Positions 1-5,689 of a DNA stretch of 10,651 nucleotides are shown piece after piece. Positions within the stretch are counted from its first letter, which is position 1. Every line of letters begins with the position of its first letter. The notes beneath the pieces were generated by a model that was not told the origin of the DNA, searched no databases, and saw only the letters and a program-made list of their open reading frames with translations. Position numbers and translations under genes: made by a program. Source of the stretch: Phycisphaerae bacterium (GTDB lineage: Bacteria; Planctomycetota; Phycisphaerae; Tepidisphaerales; Tepidisphaeraceae); NCBI GenBank assembly GCA_014380825.1, contig JACMJD010000242.1, forward strand, positions 1 through 10,651. Reading direction: 5' to 3'.

Positions 1-81
1 AGAGTTCAGAGTTCTGAGGTCAGAGGTCAGAAAAGTCGAAACCGCATTTCCCTGAACTCTGAACTCTGACCTCTGAACTCT
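1..81. repeat. Inverted repeat made of 7-base tandem units
   Basis: Two 30-base arms (1-30 and 52-81) are near-perfect reverse complements, 26 of 30 positions matching, separated by a 21-base spacer. Each arm is itself four heptamers in tandem: AGAGTTC-like units on the left (variants with TGAG or GGTC) and TGAACTC-like units on the right (one TGACCTC). The structure could fold as a long hairpin in DNA or RNA. It sits 5 bases before the tatD start codon, so it either forms the tatD leader or is an intergenic repeat that landed there. I cannot tell whether it is dispersed elsewhere in the genome, and it may continue left of the window. Confidence 0.85.
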
Positions 82-86
82 CCCAC

Positions 87-851
87 ATGATCGACTCCCA
101 CAGCCATCTCACCGACCCGCGCCTGCTCGAGCAACTCGACGACGTTCTCTCTGGCGCGGCTCAAGCTCGCATCGATCGAATGATCAGCATCGGCACGAAC
201 ATCGAAGACGACCGCGCCGTGATCGCGATCTGTCGCGGACGACAGAATTTACGCTGCGCAATCGGCGTGCATCCAAACTATTGTCACGAAGCGAAAATCG
301 AAGACGTAGCGGCGCTGCGCGAGTTGCAAAAAGATCCAAGCGTCGTCGCCCTGGGCGAGATGGGCTTGGACTACTTCCACAAATTCGCCGACCGCGCGAC
401 TCAGGTGAAATTCTTCGAAGCGCAGTTGGCGCTCGCTCAAGACGTGAGGCGACCAGTCGTCATCCACTCGCGCGATGCCATCGATGACACGCTGGCGATC
501 ATGCGAAACTTCTCAACCGTGCCGGCGGTGTTCCATTGTTTCACCGGAACCAGCGACGAAGCGCGGCGCGTAATCGATGCGGGATATCTCCTGGGCTACA
601 CCGGCGCGGTAACGTTTACGAAGAATGAAGACTTGCGCGAAGCCGCGCGACAAACGCCGCGAGATCGCCTGCTGATCGAGACCGATGCGCCGTATCTGAC
701 GCCCGAACCCATGCGGAAGCAGAAGACAAATCAACCGTCATTTGTGGTTCATATCGCCGCGACGATTGCGCAGGTGTGGGGGACGACTGTTGAAGCAGTA
801 GATGAGATCACGACGAAGAACGTCGAGCGATTCTTCGGTTGGAACTCGTAA
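87..851 (+). CDS. tatD: TatD family metal-dependent hydrolase / DNase
   Basis: This 254-residue protein has the normal length of the TatD family, TIM-barrel hydrolases of the amidohydrolase superfamily that act as divalent-metal 3'-5' exonucleases or phosphoesterases in the cytoplasm. The metal ligands are all visible: the HSH pair (H5, H7) in the first strand, E91 in GEMGLDY, H127 in VVIHSRD, H150 in FHCFTG and D200 in ETDAPYL. The C-terminal RKxKTNQPSFVVH stretch also fits the family. The start follows the canonical MIDSHSHL opening, so it is secure even though no Shine-Dalgarno is visible; the leader is the heptamer inverted repeat. The gene faces fliS and shows no operon partner in the window. 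Which substrate it uses in vivo cannot be told from sequence. Confidence 0.95.
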   Translation: MIDSHSHLTDPRLLEQLDDVLSGAAQARIDRMISIGTNIEDDRAVIAICRGRQNLRCAIGVHPNYCHEAKIEDVAALRELQKDPSVVALGEMGLDYFHKFADRATQVKFFEAQLALAQDVRRPVVIHSRDAIDDTLAIMRNFSTVPAVFHCFTGTSDEARRVIDAGYLLGYTGAVTFTKNEDLREAARQTPRDRLLIETDAPYLTPEPMRKQKTNQPSFVVHIAATIAQVWGTTVEAVDEITTKNVERFFGWNS

Positions 852-870
852 ACGCGAATCAGCGGTTCCC

Positions 871-1329
871 TCAACCCTGCATACTGATGCTCGCTTCCAT
901 GTGCGCGTTCGGCGCCGGTAGATCGATCTTCGTCGCAACTGCGGCGGCCTTGGATTTGCCGAGCTTGTCGAGCAGGAGTACCCAGGTTTCGCGTTGGTAA
1001 CGCAGGATGTTTAACGCCTCGTCCAGCGATTGAACCTTGTGCTCGATATTCGCTTCAACAAGCTTGAAGTAGACGAAGTTGTAGAGAGCGGCCAACTTGC
1101 CGCACATCTCGGGTGCTAGTTCGTGGCGGAGCGATGAGCTCAGCTCGGTGATGATCTTCTGCGCCCGGCTAAGGCACGTGTAGCTGACCTCGTAATTCTT
1201 AAGCGGCAGCGCAGCGCGTGCCTGCTCGGTGAATCGAATCGCGCCGTCATACAGCATGAGCTGCAACTGCTCCGGCGTGGCGGTCATCACCTTGGTACGA
1301 AGATAATTCTGGGCGGCTTGGTTGTTCAT
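871..1329 (-). CDS. fliS: Flagellar export chaperone FliS
   Basis: FliS is a small helical cytoplasmic chaperone that binds the C-terminal disordered end of flagellin, blocks premature polymerisation and delivers it to the flagellar export gate. The 152-residue product shows the family signature near the N terminus: Y9, then VMTATPEQLQLMLYDGAI (residues 14-31), followed by alternating helices up to about residue 125. The last 25 or so residues (from about 127) are a less conserved extension. The start ATG has only a weak GAGG 12 bases upstream (1342-1345). It is the last gene of the minus-strand flagellar cluster, 120 bases after fliD, and converges with tatD with 19 bases between stop codons. 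Confidence 0.95.
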   Translation of the reverse strand: MNNQAAQNYLRTKVMTATPEQLQLMLYDGAIRFTEQARAALPLKNYEVSYTCLSRAQKIITELSSSLRHELAPEMCGKLAALYNFVYFKLVEANIEHKVQSLDEALNILRYQRETWVLLLDKLGKSKAAAVATKIDLPAPNAHMEASISMQG

Positions 1330-1377
1330 TCCGTCAACAAACCTCGCACGGCGACTACTGCATCACTCCCGTTATTC

Positions 1378-1385
1378 CTATCGGC
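1378..1385 (-). promoter_or_regulatory. Possible sigma-28 -10 element before fliS
   Basis: On the minus strand this reads GCCGATAG, matching the FliA (sigma-28) -10 consensus GCCGATAA at 7 of 8 positions, about 50 bases before the fliS start. The -35 side is poor: the octamer with 12-base spacing, CAACTTCG, shares only three positions with TAAAGTTT. If active it would let fliS be transcribed apart from fliD. Support is limited to one half-element. Confidence 0.3.
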
Positions 1386-1402
1386 AGTTGAGCTTGGCGA
1401 AG

Positions 1403-1416
1403 TTGAACGCGTTCAA
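1403..1416. promoter_or_regulatory. Perfect 14-base palindrome in the fliD-fliS gap
   Basis: TTGAACGCGTTCAA is a perfect palindrome lying just upstream of the possible fliS promoter element. Its position and symmetry fit a dimeric regulator operator, but no regulator is identifiable, and it could also be the lower part of an RNA hairpin. Confidence 0.3.
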
Positions 1417-1418
1417 TC

Positions 1419-1437
1419 CTGCGCGTTGGCCGCGCAG
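1419..1437 (-). terminator. Hairpin 12 bases after the fliD stop
   Basis: A 7-base perfect stem (CTGCGCG / CGCGCAG) closes a 5-base loop, starting 12 bases after the fliD stop codon. It is GC-rich as in an intrinsic terminator, but the bases that follow on the minus strand (GATTGAAC) are not a U-tract. It may instead be a processing or mRNA-stability hairpin, or a partial terminator reducing read-through into fliS. Confidence 0.4.
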
Positions 1438-1449
1438 ATGTGACGGAAA

Positions 1450-4400
1450 TCATCCGGAGATGGTCTGGATCTGACCGATCGCCTTCTGCTGATCCTGCAG
1501 GCCCGCGAGCACGGATTCCATGTTGGCGAATTGCCGCTCCAGGCGCGACCGCTTGCCTTCAATCAACTTGTCGAGCGATTCGATGCGCGATTTGAAGCCG
1601 TCCGCCTTGCTGTCGAGCGATTTGTTCTGTCGCGGCACAACACCGTTGGCCGGGTCTATCAAGCGATTGATCGCCTGTTCGATCTGGAATCCGGCGCCGG
1701 CGTTATTGGTGAATTTTCCGCTCAGATCAAGCCGCCGGCCGTTGATGTCGCCGCCGTCGGATTTCACATTGAGCCCCAGATCCTCGACGGCCTTTGAGCC
1801 ATTGAAACTGCTGGCGACGAAGGGCTTCGATCCGCGAGTCAGATCCTTCAGCGTGATGTTTCCATCCGCGCCCAACGCCGCAGTGATCTTTCCCGGCGCG
1901 CCGGTGTTGATCGCATCGAGCACGTTCGCCAGCGTGTTCGCGCTCGACAGAGAAACGTCGAACTGGCTACCGTCGCGAAGCAGGAAACGAATGTCGCTTA
2001 CACCAGCACCGGCGGTGCGAACACCCGCGCCGTTGTTGAGCCGACTGAGCGAACTGCTCGCCGCCACGGGTGTGTCGAGCGTCGCGAACAAGCTCTGCAC
2101 AGCCTGCGGGTTATCGCCATACTCCTCGTTGAACTTGTCCTCGTCGAATGCGAGCTTGCCGCCGGAGGCGACGGTCAAGCCGATGCTCGAGAGCGTGCGA
2201 TATTTTCCACCGCCGTTCACGACCGCGTTCAGCGAGGCATACATTTCGGTCTGAACCGTATTCACGGTCGACTCGCCCATCAACAGGCCGCGCTCGTTGG
2301 TTTCGGTGTCGTACTTCGTAAGGTCCTGGAGCTTGTCGATCATCTCGTTGAACGCATCGGTGAACGTCGTGAGTTCCTTCGAGACATTCTCGCTCGATCG
2401 GCTGACGCCCAGCGTCACCGGTTTTTCGCTCACGCTGTGCAGCTCGATGTTGACGCCTTTGATCACGCCCGAAAGCTGGTTCTTACTCGCCGTGACGAGC
2501 AGCGGTTGCGACGATCCCGCGCTACCCAGGAACACGGCGGCATCCTGCGCTTCGACTAGATTGTGTGTATCGAGATTGGTCGCGCCCGCGTCAAACACAA
2601 TGCGTCCCGCGCGGCCCGTGCCGGATGCGTTGAGCGACAGCCGATAAGGCGCGTTGCCTGTGCCATCATTGATGATCGTCGCGGTCGCACCGAAGTTCAG
2701 GTCGTTGATTTTCTTCTGCACATCCTGAAGCGTGTCGGTCGCGGTGACCGTGATTGTCTTCTCCTGCGAACCGTCGATCCGATCGACGGCAGCCGAGCCG
2801 ACAATACCCAGATCGGTGGCGGTGGTGCTGGTGTCGTCGTCCACTTTCAGCTTGTTGGTGCCGGTGGTGGTGTCGACCAGCAGCAGCCCATCGCCGTTGT
2901 CGTTGATGCGCGCGGTCACGCCGATCGCGCGGGAATTGATCTCCTGAATGACGTCGGCCAGGCGGATCTCGTTGCCCTGCGTAAGGTCGATCGTCGCGCT
3001 GACCCCTGATGCGGTGGTGATCTTGAACTTCCCCGGCGCCACGCCTTTGCCGCCGTTGTATTGACTGAGCAGGGTGTTTTCGCTGACCCAGGCGCGCTGG
3101 AGATTTTTCCCGTTAACGGCGGGCGTATTAATGTCGAGCGTTCCTCCGATTCCAAGATCCGCCCCGCTCGTGCCGCCGGCCGATTCACCGATGATCAGCG
3201 AACCCGTGCCGCCGGAGGTGTCGACGATCTGCAGCCCGTTGCCGCTGCCGTTGATCGATGCTTTCACGCCGGCGTTGGCGGCGTTGATCAGATCAATCGC
3301 ATCGGCGACCGTTTTCGCGCCGGAAAGATTGACGTCCACTCCAGCGACCGCGGCGCGAGATTGGATGGAGATCGTACCGAGCGTCAGCCCCGCGCCGCCG
3401 TTGAGGCTCGACAGCAGAACAGTATTGATGCCGCCAATAACGTTCGAGCCAGTAAGCGTTCCGGCGGCGCCGGTCGTTTCGATACCAAGATCTTTGGCGG
3501 CCTTCGAATCACCCACCGCCACGACGCTGAACGCTCCGCCACCACCACTCAGATCCTGCAATTGAATTCCGTTTGAACCGACAACCGCCGATGCTTTGAT
3601 CTTCGAACCGCCCGCGGTGTTGATCGCGTCGATCACATCGCCAACCGTTTTCTTGCCGAGCAGAGGAACACCGAAACTAGTCCCGTCGCCGAGGTTGACT
3701 GTGAAATCGTTCCCGGTCGCCGCCGTTCGAATGCCGCGGCCGTCGTTGATCGAGGATAGATTCGTGTCGCGCGAGACGAAGTTCACATCCGTGCCAAGAA
3801 TCTCCGTCGTCGCCACGCTCGCGACGAGCCCAAGATCTTCCGCGGCGTGGCCGTCACCCAGATCCTGCACGATCAGGTTGCTTACAACCTTGCTGGTCGT
3901 GTCGGTGAGAATCAGCCCATCGCCCTTCACCGTTGCCTTGACCTGCACGCCAAGGTTCGTGTTGATTTTCTTCACGACATCCTCAACCGAAACGGCCGCC
4001 GTGATGTCGACGGTCGCGCTAGCGCCGCTGCGATCGGTGACGCGGAAGGATCCGCGCCGAACGCCTTTGCCGCCGTTGAGTTCGCTAAGCTGCGTTTCGG
4101 TCGCCAGGTCACCGCCGCCGCGCTCGATGGTGATCGTGCCGGCGCCGACCTTGGCGCTGTCGAAGTCGACGTATCCCTTGCTGACGGTCTGCTGACTGGT
4201 GACCAGCCGCGCTATTCGGAATTGAAACGCGCCGAGTGCCGCGCCGTTCGATGCGGTTGCGGTGAGCACATCTTCATCACTACTGGTGGTTGTCGATGCC
4301 TGAAAGCTGGATGGTTTCTTCAGCGTCGTCGCGGAAAGGCGCAGCGAAGTCAGCCGCGTGGTGATGTCGGTGTATGCCAGCTTCTGCTGGTTGGTGTTTT

Positions 4401-4515
4401 CGATTCGCGTTTCGAGCAGCCGCTTCGGGCGCGACTCGAGCGTCATCAACTGATCGATGATGTCTTTGGAGTTGATCCCGCTGATCAGACCAACGCCGGA
4501 GGTAATACGACCCAT
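1450..4515 (-). CDS. fliD: Flagellar filament cap FliD, repeat-expanded
   Basis: FliD is secreted through the flagellum and forms the oligomeric cap at the filament tip that folds incoming flagellin. The N-terminal FliD domain is clear (SGVGLISGINSKDIIDQLMT, then a helical stretch to about 70). The C-terminal FliD region begins near 672 (KNQLSGVIKGVNIELHS, 678-694) and ends in a coiled coil (about 965-1012). At 1021 residues it is about twice the size of enterobacterial FliD. The extra length comes from five units of about 90 residues starting LSxLNxGxG and ending DLG(L/I), at 143-230, 253-345, 368-456, 483-571 and 823-915, plus a plain Flagellin_IN motif at 586-640. AGGA lies 9 bases before the ATG. 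It follows the 82-residue gene by 15 bases, which suggests co-transcription. Confidence 0.95.
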   Translation of the reverse strand: MGRITSGVGLISGINSKDIIDQLMTLESRPKRLLETRIENTNQQKLAYTDITTRLTSLRLSATTLKKPSSFQASTTTSSDEDVLTATASNGAALGAFQFRIARLVTSQQTVSKGYVDFDSAKVGAGTITIERGGGDLATETQLSELNGGKGVRRGSFRVTDRSGASATVDITAAVSVEDVVKKINTNLGVQVKATVKGDGLILTDTTSKVVSNLIVQDLGDGHAAEDLGLVASVATTEILGTDVNFVSRDTNLSSINDGRGIRTAATGNDFTVNLGDGTSFGVPLLGKKTVGDVIDAINTAGGSKIKASAVVGSNGIQLQDLSGGGGAFSVVAVGDSKAAKDLGIETTGAAGTLTGSNVIGGINTVLLSSLNGGAGLTLGTISIQSRAAVAGVDVNLSGAKTVADAIDLINAANAGVKASINGSGNGLQIVDTSGGTGSLIIGESAGGTSGADLGIGGTLDINTPAVNGKNLQRAWVSENTLLSQYNGGKGVAPGKFKITTASGVSATIDLTQGNEIRLADVIQEINSRAIGVTARINDNGDGLLLVDTTTGTNKLKVDDDTSTTATDLGIVGSAAVDRIDGSQEKTITVTATDTLQDVQKKINDLNFGATATIINDGTGNAPYRLSLNASGTGRAGRIVFDAGATNLDTHNLVEAQDAAVFLGSAGSSQPLLVTASKNQLSGVIKGVNIELHSVSEKPVTLGVSRSSENVSKELTTFTDAFNEMIDKLQDLTKYDTETNERGLLMGESTVNTVQTEMYASLNAVVNGGGKYRTLSSIGLTVASGGKLAFDEDKFNEEYGDNPQAVQSLFATLDTPVAASSSLSRLNNGAGVRTAGAGVSDIRFLLRDGSQFDVSLSSANTLANVLDAINTGAPGKITAALGADGNITLKDLTRGSKPFVASSFNGSKAVEDLGLNVKSDGGDINGRRLDLSGKFTNNAGAGFQIEQAINRLIDPANGVVPRQNKSLDSKADGFKSRIESLDKLIEGKRSRLERQFANMESVLAGLQDQQKAIGQIQTISG
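1771..2049 (-). repeat. Fifth FliD IN-type unit, inside the C-terminal region
   Basis: This encodes FliD residues 823-915, opening LSRLNNGAG and ending EDLGL with an internal TLANVLDAIN core, so it belongs to the same family as the four upstream units. It lies after NPQAVQSLF, a landmark of the FliD C-terminal region, and before the terminal coiled coil, separating two parts that are close together in ordinary FliD. Confidence 0.75.
2803..4089 (-). repeat. Four diverged tandem IN-type units in fliD
   Basis: Units lie at 3826-4089, 3481-3759, 3148-3414 and 2803-3069, with start-to-start spacing of 110, 115 and 115 codons. Each has an LSxxNxGxG opening, a core like TVxDVIDxIN followed by a GVxAxINxxGxGLxLxDTT pattern, and a DLG(L/I) end. 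The cores resemble the Flagellin_IN (hook IN) motif of FliD and hook-associated proteins. The copies are well diverged, so they are old duplications rather than a recent slippage array. Confidence 0.75.
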
Positions 4516-4530
4516 GAGCGTGTGTCCTGG

Positions 4531-4779
4531 CTAGCCGTGGAATTTCCTGCGTCGCGGCGTTCGGCCACGCCGCGCCGGTCTTTGGGGCACTGGCGCCGGA
4601 AAGAACAGATTGCGCGTCACGGCCTGCGTGCGCTGTTCAGCCCAGAGTTGCAGGAAGCGGCGTTGTGCATCGCGCACCATCCGCAGGCGCGCGGCCGTAT
4701 CCACCAGTTGAGCGATCGAGTCGGTGGCCTGTTGCATTGCATCTGTTATCGGAACAAACGAGGGGTCGGCATGAGTCAT
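4531..4779 (-). CDS. Small basic protein in the FliT position
   Basis: This 82-residue protein is not recognised by sequence. Residues 10-55 read as a continuous amphipathic helix (DAMQQATDSIAQLVDTAARL is typical), and residues 61-82 are a Pro/Arg-rich basic tail ending RRRKFHG. It lies directly upstream of fliD with 15 bases between. That position, the small size and the helical content fit a cap-protein chaperone like FliT, but there is no motif to prove it. I chose the ATG at 4779 because residues further upstream in that frame are an Arg-rich out-of-frame shadow of another reading frame, and because a membrane-type frame ends 12 bases before this ATG. No clear Shine-Dalgarno is seen, so translation may be coupled to the upstream ORF. 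Confidence 0.6.
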   Translation of the reverse strand: MTHADPSFVPITDAMQQATDSIAQLVDTAARLRMVRDAQRRFLQLWAEQRTQAVTRNLFFPAPVPQRPARRGRTPRRRKFHG

Positions 4780-4790
4780 TCTGTCGCTGT

Positions 4791-4982
4791 CTAGCGGCGG
4801 CGAATAAAGATCGCGGCAAACGCGGCGGCGAGTACGTGCTTGCCGCAGAAGATCGTTGTCCCGCGCGCGATGATCGTTAGCACGGCGAAGACGATTGGCG
4901 CGAGCCAACGCTCAAAACGAGATGGAATGTTTCGCAGCGCGATGGCGGGAAAGGTTTACGGCAGAGCGGGAAGGTTCGACAT
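4791..4982 (-). pseudogene. Possible small membrane protein ORF, interrupted at codon 9
   Basis: The PilZ stop codon overlaps an ATG (TGATG, 4984-4980), the usual sign of a coupled next gene. This frame reads MSNLPALP, meets TAA at 4958-4956, then stays open for 54 codons to TAG at 4793-4791. The open part has coding-like G/C-rich third positions and two hydrophobic stretches (WLAPIVFAVLTIIA and HVLAAAFAAIFI) separated by RGTTIFCGK and ending in RRR. It looks like a short membrane protein. Either the gene is broken by a nonsense change or sequencing error, or it starts after the TAA at a rare codon; CTG at 4937-4935 would give 48 residues. I know no family for it. Confidence 0.35.
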
Positions 4983-5608
4983 CAGGCGCTTTTTCGCAGG
5001 TTCCGAAGCTGCGCGCGCTGCACAAGCGCGGTGATCTTGCGAAGCGATCGGCGCATCAGATCTTCGGTCGAAGGCACCAGCAAGCCGCACCGATGTCCTC
5101 CGGCGGGCAACTGGCGAACGGTTTGCACGCGCGCCAAGCCTTCCAGGTGTTGGTCTTCGTAATCAAAGAGGATCTTGACGGCCGTGCCAAGGCGGTAATT
5201 TTGCTTGGTGATGACTCCGAGACCTTCTGGACTAACGTCAACCAGCGGGCAGTTCCGTTCTTTGTCGATCCGCGCTGTCACCTGCAAGTCGACGACAGAC
5301 ACGCGATAACTGCCGCGACTATCCGCCGACACCGGCGAGCCGACGCTTTGAAACGTGATCGATTGCGTGACCGGCGGAAAATTCGTCGACTCGTTGGCAG
5401 CGGTGATCGTCCCGTTCTGTTGCAGGAACTTTCCGTTGTAGTCGAAAAACAGGTTCACATCCGATCCGGCGGGCGGCGCGATCCGCTGCTCGAATCCGAT
5501 CTGCACGACGTTGCCCGGTTCAACCGCCAGCACCTTGCCCGGATGCAGGACTCGCTCATTCGACTCGTCGGGAACGAGCAGATACACGGCCGATTGCGTG
5601 GAAATCAT
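4982..5608 (-). CDS. PilZ-domain c-di-GMP receptor protein
   Basis: PilZ domains bind cyclic di-GMP and change the activity of a fused or partner protein, in flagellar systems typically slowing or altering motility (YcgR). The 208-residue product has a beta-rich N-terminal region (about 1-90) and a PilZ domain from about 95, with the ligand motifs intact: RxxxR at R98-R102 (SRGSYRV) and DxSxxG at D124-S126-G129 (DVSPEGLG). The layout of an N-terminal beta domain followed by PilZ resembles YcgR, but the N-terminal family is not certain. The start has a strong GAAGGA 6 bases upstream. It is the first gene after a sigma-28-like promoter and overlaps the next ORF by TGATG. Helix-rich basic residues at the C terminus (about 183-206) could contact a partner. 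Confidence 0.9.
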   Translation of the reverse strand: MISTQSAVYLLVPDESNERVLHPGKVLAVEPGNVVQIGFEQRIAPPAGSDVNLFFDYNGKFLQQNGTITAANESTNFPPVTQSITFQSVGSPVSADSRGSYRVSVVDLQVTARIDKERNCPLVDVSPEGLGVITKQNYRLGTAVKILFDYEDQHLEGLARVQTVRQLPAGGHRCGLLVPSTEDLMRRSLRKITALVQRAQLRNLRKSA

Positions 5609-5651
5609 AAACCATCCTTCACTAGGACCGGCCGAAACGGCACATTAAGTA

Positions 5652-5679
5652 TTATCGGTAAGGGTGCTCGCGAACTTCA
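5652..5679 (-). promoter_or_regulatory. Sigma-28 (FliA)-like promoter of the PilZ-fliD cluster
   Basis: On the minus strand, ACCGATAA (5659-5652) matches the sigma-28 -10 box GCCGATAA at 7 of 8 positions. TGAAGTTC (5679-5672) matches the -35 box TAAAGTTT at 6 of 8, with a 12-base spacer against the usual 11. It lies in the 81-base gap between the kinase stop and the PilZ start, giving a leader of roughly 35-40 bases. Late flagellar genes are classic sigma-28 targets, so content and signal agree. The consensus used is the enterobacterial one. Confidence 0.55.
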
Positions 5680-5689
5680 TCATTCCGGG

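Noticed and set aside
1..81. Heptamer repeats considered as a CRISPR array
   Set aside because: Units are 7 bases, tandem and without unique spacers, and no cas gene is present.
837..876. Imperfect stem between the convergent tatD and fliS ends (GGTTG-GAAC with GTTC-CCT-CAACC)
   Set aside because: It has a bulge, a 19-base loop, no U-tract on either strand and overlaps both coding ends, so it is too weak to call a bidirectional terminator.
3847..4794. A 315-codon forward-strand open frame across the fliD start and the region upstream
   Set aside because: It overlaps three minus-strand genes antisense and lacks any recognisable domain; its end near the minus-strand ATG at 4779 is coincidental.
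5631..5641. Small GCCG-AAA-CGGC stem in the PilZ leader
   Set aside because: A four-base stem is expected by chance in GC-rich DNA and no U-tract follows; not enough for a terminator or riboswitch.
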